Part shown: in pieces, positions 1 to 7,493 of the stretch
Layout of the letters: every line of letters begins with the position of its first letter
Numbering within the stretch: the stretch's first letter is position 1
Notes under the pieces: generated by a model
The model's input: the letters and a program-made list of their open reading frames with translations, nothing else
Database searches by the model: none
Told to the model about the DNA's origin: nothing
Assembly: GCA_017541145.1 (NCBI GenBank)
Contig: JAFXZT010000134.1
Span: 1 to 64,000, forward strand
From: Bacteroidales bacterium
Lineage (GTDB): Bacteria > Bacteroidota > Bacteroidia > Bacteroidales > UBA3824
DNA length: 64,000 nt
Reading direction: 5' to 3'
Position numbers and translations under genes: made by a program

Positions 1-258
1 TTTGAAATACGATGTCCAATACATCTGCATTTCAACAATGAAAGTACGCTGTTTTTGGTCGGTGCAGAGTACGTCCACAATGCTGTCTTTGAGGTCGGGA
101 ATCTGCGGTAAAACTTCAGGCTGAAGATAATCAACCGAAACAATTATTTCATCATCCTCCAACGGCAACATCGCGTTAAGAAAACTGATTGTCAAATCTT
201 CGTTTCTACCGAAAATCTTTTTAAATAATATGTCGGCTCGTGGGTCGTAATATTTCAT
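1..258 (-). CDS. Rpn family recombination-promoting nuclease/putative transposase, N-terminal part (runs off the window)
   Basis: The first 86 residues of a PD-(D/E)XK-fold nuclease of the Rpn/PDDEXK_2 type; the rest lies beyond base 1. It begins MKYYDPRADILFKKIFG, which is the usual start of this family, and carries the D...EMQ catalytic signature (SIVDVLC followed by FIVEMQMYW). It is nearly identical in this part to the gene at 1638-2543, so the two are recent paralogues. Upstream on the minus strand there is a TAttTTTG element (277-284) with TTTG about 18 nt before it. Family members nick or cut DNA and promote RecA-independent recombination in E. coli; whether this copy is intact cannot be seen. 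Confidence 0.88.
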   Translation of the reverse strand, partial: MKYYDPRADILFKKIFGRNEDLTISFLNAMLPLEDDEIIVSVDYLQPEVLPQIPDLKDSIVDVLCTDQKQRTFIVEMQMYWTSYFK

Positions 259-303
259 AATCCTTAATTTTTTTGGCAAAAATAATGATTTTTTAGTTTC
301 TAC

Positions 304-339
304 AAAAAACGGCTGACGAAAATCGACAGCCGTTTTTTT
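304..339 (-). terminator. Rho-independent terminator, probably bidirectional
   Basis: GGCTG (311-315) pairs with CAGCC (327-331), extended by A-runs on the left and T-runs on the right. It lies 25 bases after the stop of the InlB-repeat lipoprotein (364-1623, minus) and upstream of the truncated Rpn gene, so it separates the two. Confidence 0.8.
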
Positions 340-363
340 ATATAAAATTCATTCTGAATCAGG

Positions 364-1623
364 TTAATTTTGCAAAATACGAACCAAGCGAACAAAATTT
401 CCACTACATAAAATGGTACGACTGTTTTCACTATACTCCTCTACACCGTAAGATAGGAATAACAATGTACGACCACTTGTAGAAGCCCAAATGCTAGCAA
501 GGCAAGATCTATTGTCGTAATCCAAACCAATACGATAACCACCTGCAGGGAAAAACACCGCTCCTGCATTTTCCATTTTAGACCATTGTTCTAAATTGTA
601 TTCGTTTTGAATTTTGTAATACTGCGAACCATATATAGTATAGCCCCATTGATCTTTTCCTTGATAAGCACCGGCTTTAAACGTAATACCTTCGGGTAAT
701 ACCCATTCATCCGGCAGCAATATCAAACCTTGTACACCGTTTACTTCAGCTACACCACACTTTAATTCGTTGTCTCTGGCGACTAAATACATGTATTCTT
801 CATATGAAAGTGTAATCCATTCTTCACCCATGGCAGATGATTTGGTGTTATCCCATGCGTAATCTTCGTCATTTTTACTATTGTTCATAGGGTTGCCGCC
901 TTCAAGCCATGTGCCATAGCCAAACAAATCACGAATACCTTCATCGCTTATATTTGCTCCACTTTTTCCTATGAAGTCATACTGATGTTCAGCAAACTGA
1001 AATTTTTTATTGTCTGCATCATACTGCAAGTTGCCATTGGCAAAAAATACCTTTTTGTCGGCAGATACAGAGAACACTCCCGGAATACAATTTTCGGGTA
1101 CTTTTACCCATTTTGCCGTAAGCGTGATATCATCAGAAATTGGAGTTTCAAAATTAAATTTGTTTTCTCCGTTGTACCATCCCAATAATGCAAAACCGTC
1201 TTTTATAGTGTAGGTGGCAGACATAGTTGCTGTTTTGCCATTCTCAATCCTCTGAGCAGCAACTTCCGAGCCTCCGTCAGTAGCGAATGTTACAGTAAAA
1301 AGCTGTACCCATTTTGCCGTAAGTTCAATTGAAGATGTGATTACAGTACTAAAATTGAACATTTCATCACCTTGGTACCAACCTACAAACCTAAAACCGT
1401 TTTTGGTCGGGTCACTGTGTGGTTTTGTTGCTGTTTTACCTTTCTCAATGGTTTGACTCGCAACTTCTGAGCCACCGTCGGTTGAAAAAGTTACAGTGAA
1501 AGTCTCGTTTTTAGATTCTTCAACAGTTGTACCGTTGTCGTCATCGTTTTTATCGCATGAAGCGAATCCAAAGCTAAAGAGCAATAATAATGCTACTGAT
1601 AAAAAAGTTCTAAATTTGTTCAT
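364..1623 (-). CDS. lipoprotein with two InlB B-repeats and a C-terminal FISUMP-like domain
   Basis: A 419-residue exported protein. Residues 1-23 form a lipoprotein signal ending in the lipobox FASC, followed by an acidic DKNDDD stretch. Two consecutive InlB B-repeats (Listeria-Bacteroides repeats) follow at about residues 41-105 and 106-173. Each has a TVTF(S/A)TDGGSEV start, a GF..(L/V)GWY core and an LTAKW end. Residues 180-419 begin GVFSVSADKKVFFANGNLQY and end in a VRLVRIL tail, as in many Bacteroidales surface proteins related to the Fibrobacter major paralogous domain. Probably an outer-membrane surface lipoprotein with an adhesive or structural role (inference). The gene starts only 14 bases after the Rpn stop at 1638, so the two may share a transcript. 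Confidence 0.85.
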   Translation of the reverse strand: MNKFRTFLSVALLLLFSFGFASCDKNDDDNGTTVEESKNETFTVTFSTDGGSEVASQTIEKGKTATKPHSDPTKNGFRFVGWYQGDEMFNFSTVITSSIELTAKWVQLFTVTFATDGGSEVAAQRIENGKTATMSATYTIKDGFALLGWYNGENKFNFETPISDDITLTAKWVKVPENCIPGVFSVSADKKVFFANGNLQYDADNKKFQFAEHQYDFIGKSGANISDEGIRDLFGYGTWLEGGNPMNNSKNDEDYAWDNTKSSAMGEEWITLSYEEYMYLVARDNELKCGVAEVNGVQGLILLPDEWVLPEGITFKAGAYQGKDQWGYTIYGSQYYKIQNEYNLEQWSKMENAGAVFFPAGGYRIGLDYDNRSCLASIWASTSGRTLLFLSYGVEEYSENSRTILCSGNFVRLVRILQN

Positions 1624-1637
1624 TTTTTATATAAATT

Positions 1638-2543
1638 TTACATTTTTTCTATTTCTTCTGCGGAAAGACCGGTAGCAACAGAGATTTCCACAATAGACAT
1701 TTTGCCTAAAGACTTGAGAGTACGAGCCATTTCACGCATTGCATCTGCACGACCTTTTTCTATGCCGAGTTTTTCACCTTCCGCACGTCCTTCCGCGCGG
1801 CCTTCTTCGCGTCCTTTTGCAAGACCCGCATCCAAACCATCTTTGTATTTGCCCGATGCAAGAGTTTTTGCAGTGCTGATAGCGTCCCAATAACGGTCGT
1901 AACCCAATAATTCTTCTTGTGTTAAATATGTACAAATATCTAACGCTTTTGAAATTTCAGGATTTTTTAAAAGTTCAGGGTCTACATCAACGGTTTTTTC
2001 GTTGATTTCTGTCAAAAATTTTAGCCACAAAACTTGCATTTTCTTTTGCGAAAATGTTTTAGGCTTAAATTTCGGTAACTCAAAGAAAAACAATTCAATG
2101 CCATCAATGGTCTTATCGGGATTAGACGGTTCGCACATCGTATAGCGGTGATAATAATCTTCGCTTGTGGTGTCAAAAATATCATTCACAAGGTTAAGAC
2201 CGTAAACAGGCATCAACGCATCGTAGTTTTCGCCACGTTCGATTTGCGTAACGTACATTTTCGCTGCATTAAAAAGTATGCGCTGTTTAAAATACGAAGT
2301 CCAAAACATCTGCATTTCAACTACAAATGTGCGTCCCTTAACATCAACACACAAGACATCAACAATGCTGTCTTTGAGGTCGGGAATTACTGGCAAAACT
2401 TCTGGTTGAAGATATTTTATAGTTTTTACCAAGCCATCACCTTCCAACGGCAACATGGCATTAAGAAAACTAATTGTCAAATCTTCGTTTCTACCGAAAA
2501 TCTTTTTAAACAATACATCTGCTCGAGGGTCGTAATATTTCAT
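1638..2543 (-). CDS. Rpn family recombination-promoting nuclease/putative transposase
   Basis: A 301-residue PD-(D/E)XK nuclease. I chose the ATG at 2543 (MKYYDPRADVLFKKIFG) because it matches the family start. The 27 extra codons of the longer frame would overlap the promoter at 2564-2595. The DVLCVDVKGRTFVVEMQ stretch holds the catalytic D and E-x-Q. The C-terminal third is charged and carries GRAEGRAEG-type repeats, common in this family, then a short tail MSIVEISVATGLSAEEIEKM. A nearly identical N-terminus occurs at 1-258 and a more distant copy at 38081-38938. No terminal inverted repeats or target duplications were seen around it. Confidence 0.88.
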   Translation of the reverse strand: MKYYDPRADVLFKKIFGRNEDLTISFLNAMLPLEGDGLVKTIKYLQPEVLPVIPDLKDSIVDVLCVDVKGRTFVVEMQMFWTSYFKQRILFNAAKMYVTQIERGENYDALMPVYGLNLVNDIFDTTSEDYYHRYTMCEPSNPDKTIDGIELFFFELPKFKPKTFSQKKMQVLWLKFLTEINEKTVDVDPELLKNPEISKALDICTYLTQEELLGYDRYWDAISTAKTLASGKYKDGLDAGLAKGREEGRAEGRAEGEKLGIEKGRADAMREMARTLKSLGKMSIVEISVATGLSAEEIEKM

Positions 2544-2563
2544 GGCGGTTTTATTTTTATCCG

Positions 2564-2595
2564 CAAAAATAAAATTTGTTAGAGAAAAATGCAAA
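2564..2595 (-). promoter_or_regulatory. Bacteroidetes-type promoter of the Rpn gene
   Basis: Read on the minus strand: TTTG (2595-2592), 20 nt, TAttTTTG (2571-2564). This is the -33/-7 consensus of the Bacteroidetes primary sigma factor, placed 20 bases before the ATG at 2543. Confidence 0.75.
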
Positions 2596-2799
2596 AATAT
2601 TTTTTTTGCAAAACTGCGAAACAATTGTCGGATGTAACGTTTTGGTCAGAATCTAATTTTCTATGCGGTCTGTTGTTGCTAATTCTATTTCAAAAATAAT
2701 TAGAAGTTATATTTTTTTTTATCGCGGATTTTATACAACATCCGAGCAATAATCTTTGTTATATTATTGTTCATGTATTTTGATAATTGATATATTATT

Positions 2800-3063
2800 A
2801 TGAATTTTTATTTCTTATTTTACTTGTTGGCTGCCGGAGTGTTCGGCATTGTGATGCTGTGTGTGGATAAATACAAGGCTACTCATAGCAAATGGCGTGT
2901 TAAAGAGAGTACTTTACATCTTTTTGAACTTTTTGGCGGTGTTTTTTTGATGCTGCCTGCCATGTATGTTGTCCGTCATAAAAATCGCAAATCTTCTTTC
3001 TATCTTATTACGTATTCTATTTTGGTAGCGTGGATAGTGGGATTGTATTTTGTTTTGCGTTGA
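2800..3063 (+). CDS. DUF1294 family small membrane protein
   Basis: An 87-residue protein with membrane segments at about residues 3-20, 43-58 and 66-85. The core of the DUF1294 family is visible: CVDKYKA followed by RVKES(T)L, a FGG and a RHKNRKSSF motif. The function of the family is unknown; it is an inner-membrane protein. It is a single-gene unit, closed by the terminator at 3096-3125, and faces the minus-strand genes on both sides. Confidence 0.85.
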   Translation: MNFYFLFYLLAAGVFGIVMLCVDKYKATHSKWRVKESTLHLFELFGGVFLMLPAMYVVRHKNRKSSFYLITYSILVAWIVGLYFVLR

Positions 3064-3095
3064 AAAAAATTTTTTTTTTGACGGTATTATAAAAC

Positions 3096-3125
3096 AAAAG
3101 GCTGCCTTACTACTGGCAGCCTTTT
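3096..3125. terminator. Bidirectional Rho-independent terminator
   Basis: GGCTGCC (3100-3106) pairs with GGCAGCC (3115-3121) around an 8-nt loop, flanked by AAAA and TTTT. It lies between the converging DUF1294 gene and the 3179-3781 gene. Confidence 0.85.
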
Positions 3126-3178
3126 ATTGAATCGGTTATTATGAAAAAAAATGTGTTTCATTTTCTCATAAGAGCTGA

Positions 3179-3781
3179 TTAGAAATCTGATTGTTCAGCC
3201 GGTTTGTCCATTACGTAAACTGTAAAACATCCTTTTACTATTTCAGGACCGCCTTCCGGGATTACAGGTACTTTTTTAACTTCGCCGGTCGGGAATCCGT
3301 CGCTGTCCAATACTGCTTCTTCTCTGTATTCGATATGGTCTTTTATTTCAATCATTATTTTGATTGAAGTAGAAGATGATGGTATAAAATCGAAATATGG
3401 GTGAGTAGCTCTATTTGTTTTTGGATCCATATAATCTTGCAAGCAAGTATTACCTTTTTTTGCTTCACCGTCTACAGCACCGGGAAGGTCTATTACAGTT
3501 TGATTGCTGTTTAGGTCGACGATCTTAACTTGCACTGCGTTGTTGAAACTTGGTGATGCAAAAAATTTGATTCTGTATTCGTTTCCTTTGGTTAGCGGTA
3601 ATACAAATTCGTATTTCTTTCCAGTAAAGCAAGTAGCACTTTTGGATGCAGTATTGTAGCGCCAAGGCGTTTCTGCTTTGTAGAAGTTAAGAAAATCAGC
3701 GCAGTTTTGTGCTTTAGCTGTTGATGGAGCTACCATAAGTGCGATGGCTATTGCCGCTATTATGTTTTTTAATGTTCTCAT
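3179..3781 (-). CDS. secreted protein of unknown function
   Basis: A 200-residue protein with a clear Sec signal peptide (positively charged start, hydrophobic stretch, cleavage after about residue 24 at AKAQ). The mature part holds few recognisable motifs. It has cysteines at about residues 27, 51 and 112 and near the C-terminus that could form disulphides, and alternating short strands suggest a beta-sandwich. I do not recognise the family. It lies 74 bases downstream of the lipoprotein gene at 3856-4746 and probably forms a unit with it. Confidence 0.75.
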   Translation of the reverse strand: MRTLKNIIAAIAIALMVAPSTAKAQNCADFLNFYKAETPWRYNTASKSATCFTGKKYEFVLPLTKGNEYRIKFFASPSFNNAVQVKIVDLNSNQTVIDLPGAVDGEAKKGNTCLQDYMDPKTNRATHPYFDFIPSSSTSIKIMIEIKDHIEYREEAVLDSDGFPTGEVKKVPVIPEGGPEIVKGCFTVYVMDKPAEQSDF

Positions 3782-3855
3782 ATTCTTTTTTTATAAATTT
3801 TCTTTTAGAACGCTGAACGTCGGCTTATTATTTTTTATGTTTTATATTTTATTAG

Positions 3856-4746
3856 TTATTTATTGTTTGTTAACATTTTTCTAATTTCTGCGATTCTTGT
3901 TCTCAATACATTGAAATTGTCTTCGCTGATTTCGATTTTTTGATTGCCGCCGAGTACTATTGCATCCGAGTTTGTTTTTACAGAATTGTTTTCTGTTACT
4001 ACAACTTCCAATTTTTGGTATGCTTCTTCTACTGGTTTGAAGATGTCGATTGTTTCTTGTACTCCGGGTTTGTTTTTGAATTGTTCGAGGTATGCTACGA
4101 GACTTTCAAAAACTACTTTTTCGTCTGCTATTTTGCGGATATTGATATCTGTTGTAGAGAAGTTGTCTATTGAATTGGTGATGATATACATACATTCTAT
4201 CCAACCTCCGGCAGATATTTGCGCAATTGTAGCGTTTTTGCTTTGAGTTTCAAGGGCTTTTTTGATGTCGAAATAAGCATCGTTTGCTATTTGTTTTAGA
4301 GAGTCCTTGTTTTGGATGTATTGGTCAACACGGTTGGCAAGTGCTTGTGTGAATACGGTTTCAAGACCGAGTTTTGCTGACATGTCTTTTAGTGTGTTGA
4401 GATATTTTGTAGCGTCTTGGTATTGACCGTTGACTGCACAATATGCCATGTCTGCACAATAGATTCCGAAGTTGAGTTCTTGGCTTCTGCTGTCGATGTA
4501 TTCGCTTGATTTTTCTGTAGCGTTGAGCAATACAGAAGAGTATTTCAGTTTTTCGGCTGAAAATGCGAAAAAGTCTTCAGGAGAAGGCAACAGGTAGAAT
4601 GTTGTATTTTCTGCTTCTTGAATTTCTTGTGTCGGTTCTTGTGGTGTTTGACCTTGATTGTTGTTGCTGCTATTTGTGCATGCTTGAATGCTGAGTAATG
4701 CCGAAGCTGTTACTGCAATTCCTAATGTTTTTGAAATTAATTTCAT
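3856..4746 (-). CDS. lipoprotein of unknown function, largely helical
   Basis: A 296-residue protein with a lipoprotein signal (lipobox IQAC, Cys at about 23), then an N/Q/E-rich linker. From about residue 50 it is predominantly alpha-helical with no transmembrane segment, so it is a periplasmic domain tethered to a membrane. No catalytic motif was recognised. It starts 19 bases after the stop of the flavin-fold gene at 4766-5203, suggesting co-transcription. Confidence 0.78.
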   Translation of the reverse strand: MKLISKTLGIAVTASALLSIQACTNSSNNNQGQTPQEPTQEIQEAENTTFYLLPSPEDFFAFSAEKLKYSSVLLNATEKSSEYIDSRSQELNFGIYCADMAYCAVNGQYQDATKYLNTLKDMSAKLGLETVFTQALANRVDQYIQNKDSLKQIANDAYFDIKKALETQSKNATIAQISAGGWIECMYIITNSIDNFSTTDINIRKIADEKVVFESLVAYLEQFKNKPGVQETIDIFKPVEEAYQKLEVVVTENNSVKTNSDAIVLGGNQKIEISEDNFNVLRTRIAEIRKMLTNNK

Positions 4747-4765
4747 AATTTTTTGATATTTGATT

Positions 4766-5203
4766 TTACTTATTGATTTTGTTCCAAGTCAATTTTTTAC
4801 CTATTCCAAACCTGTTGTCGGTAAACTTGTAGAAGTTTGGTACCAATATCAGGTATTCGCCGGGTACTGCCAACGAGAACGGGTACTTCTTGAGGTAGGT
4901 TGTTTTGGCGTTTTCTAAATCTTTGCCTGTGTAGTAGATTCCTTTGCCGGTAAATTGCAGACCTTGTATTTTCCCTACTTCGTCGGTTTCCAATACTATG
5001 GTGCCGGCAATTGCAGAATTTTGGTTGATTTCTTGGCCGTGTCGTGTGCCTTCGTTGATTTTTACTACAAAGTAGTTTTCGTTTTCATCGAATGCGTAGT
5101 AACAGTTGCAACAATATGGCTGATTGCGTGCGCAGGATGCCAATGTCAGCACGTGATGGTTGTGTATGAATTCGATGATTCTGCTGTCTAATTCGGTTTC
5201 CAT
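4766..5203 (-). CDS. pyridoxamine 5'-phosphate oxidase-like (split-barrel FMN-binding fold) protein
   Basis: A 145-residue cytoplasmic protein resembling the YhbP/PNPOx-like split-barrel family. The visible family features are an N-terminal helix, the HHVLTLAS strand, the FDENENYFVVK strand, TRHGQEINQNSAIAGTI and the IQGLQFTGKGIY strand. Such proteins usually bind FMN or F420 or have lost the cofactor; the substrate cannot be read from sequence. Cys24, 31 and 33 in the CARNQPYCCNC stretch are unusual and could bind a metal or be redox active (inference). Confidence 0.78.
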   Translation of the reverse strand: METELDSRIIEFIHNHHVLTLASCARNQPYCCNCYYAFDENENYFVVKINEGTRHGQEINQNSAIAGTIVLETDEVGKIQGLQFTGKGIYYTGKDLENAKTTYLKKYPFSLAVPGEYLILVPNFYKFTDNRFGIGKKLTWNKINK

Positions 5204-5319
5204 AGTTTTTATGGTTTTTTGTTTTTGTTAGTATTTTTTTGTTTGTTCCGTTTATCAAAAAACGTAATTTTGTTTCTTTTGTTCTGTTCTTTTTTGTTAT
5301 TTTTCTGTTATTTCTGTTT

Positions 5320-7317
5320 TTATTCTGAGCCGAATGGTATTCCGTCTTCTTTGAAGTCGGTACGCAGTACTTTGAATTCGGTTCTACGGTTTAGCTGATG
5401 ACAGATTTCTTTGTCTTGGGTGTTTTCCAATTTGTTGATGAAATCTTCTGTCAGTTTGTCGCCTTCTTTGAGGAACGGATATTTTGCAGCTATTTTTTTG
5501 CTTACGGTTATTGGGTTGGTTTCGCCCATGCCTCGTGCTTGTAGTCTGTCTTTGTCGATTCCTTTGATAATCAAATAGTCAACAACTGATTGTGCTCTGG
5601 CTTCGGATAGTTTCAAGTTGGCTTCGTCGCTACCTCTGAAGTCGGTGTTTGCTCTCAGTTCTATTGTGATTGTGTTGTTTACGTTCAAGATGTCAACAAG
5701 TACATCCAATGATACTTTGGATTCTTCACGAAGTGTTGCCTGGTTGAAATCGTATTCGATGTTTTCTATTTCGATTACGTTTACAAGCGGTGTCATCATG
5801 ATTTCCATTTTCAGGACGGTGTTTTCTGTGAGTCCTTTGGTGGTTTCTTTGCCGATACCTTTCAGATAGCCTGCTTTTTCGGTTATGAACATGTAATCAT
5901 TGTTTTCAGCAAGTTGAAATTTGAATGCTCCGGCGTTGTTGGTTTTGGTTTCCAATTGCGTACCGTCGGATGCTGTCATTTTTACTTTTGCATCGGTGAT
6001 TACTACTGTTGTTTCTTCGTTTTTTACTACACCTTCTATACTTACTTGTATTGGAGGTAAGTAGAATCCCCAGATATCATCTCCGCGTGAGCCGTCTCTG
6101 TTGCTGGAGAGGTATCCTTTTTGGTAGTTTTTGAAGAATCGTATTCCAAAATCGTCGGCGTATGTGTTGAGCGGATATTGGAGATTTTCTGTTACGTATT
6201 TTCCTTCTTTGTTTTTGTAGTATTTAAAGATGTCAAGACCGCCCATGCCACCTCTTCCGTTTGATGAGAAGTAGAATTTGCCGTCTGGTGCTTCAAATGG
6301 AAATACATCGTCGCCTTTGGTGTTGATGTTGCCGCCCATGTTTTCGGGTGTTGACCAGCTGTTTCTGCCTTGGCGTGTTGATTTCCAAATATCTTTGCCG
6401 CCGAATCCGCCGTCTTTGTCTGATGCAAAATATAATGTTTTTTCATCGGGACTTAGGCACGGATGTCCTACGGATACGCTACTGTCGTTGAATAATACTA
6501 CTTCTTCGGGGTTTACCCATTTGCCGTCTTCTAAAGTCGCCATGTAGATTCTGCATCCCAACGATTTGCCTTTCAGATTCTTACATGATGTAAAATACAT
6601 CGTTTGACCGTCTGATGTTACGAATGGCGAACCTTCGTCGAATGCTGAGTTTACTGCGCCTTCTACCGGCACCGGTATCGACCATTTCCCTTTTTTGTCT
6701 TTTACCGATTGATAGATATCAGTGTAGTTGGTTCCTGAGTTTGCGTTTTTCTCGTTTCCTTTGGCTGATTCTCTTGCTGAGGTATAGTAAATCTCGGTAC
6801 TGTCTTGTCCAAAGCATGGTGCAAAGTCTGATTCTTTGTCGTTTAGCCAGCGGGCATTCCATGTGATGTATCTGGTTGGGTTTTGCATCCATTTTTGAGC
6901 AAGTTCACAGTCTTGTACACCTTGTTCGCCTCTTGCATCATCGGGTACAAGGTCATGATAAGCACTGTATTGTGCTGATGCGTCTTCGTAGTTGCCTTTC
7001 ATTTTCAGGGCGTCTGCTAAGTACAATGTTGCCAACGGGTTGGAATATTTTACTTGAACAGCTTTTCTGTACCATCTTTCAGCGTTACGGGAGTCGCTCA
7101 TGTTTCGGCTGCACTCTCCGATATAGAATGAAACTTGTCCGCGAGTCGGTTTGTCTTTTACCTTGGGATAATACTTTATGAGCATATCCCGACATTTGGT
7201 ATATTCTCCGCTGTTGAAGTAGGTTAGTGCTTTGTCTACTTTTTTGTTTTGTGCAATTGCAGGCACCGATGCAATTGTCGCCGCCGTTAGAGCAGCTGCT
7301 AAAATTATATAGTGCAT
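5320..7317 (-). CDS. porE: PorE-like type IX secretion system protein (TPR, PD40 propeller, CRD, OmpA C-terminal domain)
   Basis: A 665-residue periplasmic protein. The order of domains is a signal peptide (1-22), tetratricopeptide repeats (about 25-135), a PD40/WD40-like beta-propeller with repeated LSPDEKTLYFASD- and DIWKS-type blades (about 150-430), a carboxypeptidase-regulatory-like domain (430-520) and an OmpA-like peptidoglycan-binding domain (530-660, ELRANTDFRGSDEANLKLS and NRRTEF). This four-domain architecture and length match PorE of P. gingivalis, which helps anchor the T9SS to peptidoglycan. The signal peptide here lacks a lipobox Cys. Other Bacteroidetes OmpA proteins share the layout, so the exact paralogue is not certain. 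It is divergent from the SprB-repeat gene at 7494. Confidence 0.75.
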   Translation of the reverse strand: MHYIILAAALTAATIASVPAIAQNKKVDKALTYFNSGEYTKCRDMLIKYYPKVKDKPTRGQVSFYIGECSRNMSDSRNAERWYRKAVQVKYSNPLATLYLADALKMKGNYEDASAQYSAYHDLVPDDARGEQGVQDCELAQKWMQNPTRYITWNARWLNDKESDFAPCFGQDSTEIYYTSARESAKGNEKNANSGTNYTDIYQSVKDKKGKWSIPVPVEGAVNSAFDEGSPFVTSDGQTMYFTSCKNLKGKSLGCRIYMATLEDGKWVNPEEVVLFNDSSVSVGHPCLSPDEKTLYFASDKDGGFGGKDIWKSTRQGRNSWSTPENMGGNINTKGDDVFPFEAPDGKFYFSSNGRGGMGGLDIFKYYKNKEGKYVTENLQYPLNTYADDFGIRFFKNYQKGYLSSNRDGSRGDDIWGFYLPPIQVSIEGVVKNEETTVVITDAKVKMTASDGTQLETKTNNAGAFKFQLAENNDYMFITEKAGYLKGIGKETTKGLTENTVLKMEIMMTPLVNVIEIENIEYDFNQATLREESKVSLDVLVDILNVNNTITIELRANTDFRGSDEANLKLSEARAQSVVDYLIIKGIDKDRLQARGMGETNPITVSKKIAAKYPFLKEGDKLTEDFINKLENTQDKEICHQLNRRTEFKVLRTDFKEDGIPFGSE

Positions 7318-7493
7318 CTCATATAACTTTTTTTTATTGTTGTTTTACTGAAATATTTAGCAAATATTGTTTTTTTTTTTTGTCTATGAAAATATTTTTT
7401 AGTTTTTTTTATTTAATTGTACGAATTATGTTTTTCATCAAAATTTTTTATTTACTTCGCATATATCAAATTTCAAACCATTTATTATTTACT

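Noticed and set aside
1638..2543. Insertion sequence boundaries around Rpn genes
   Set aside because: I searched by eye for terminal inverted repeats and target duplications next to the three copies and saw none.
7227..7493. 89-codon N-terminal extension of the SprB-repeat gene
   Set aside because: It overlaps the start of the PorE-like gene, contains unlikely sequence, and hides a good signal peptide at the ATG 7494.
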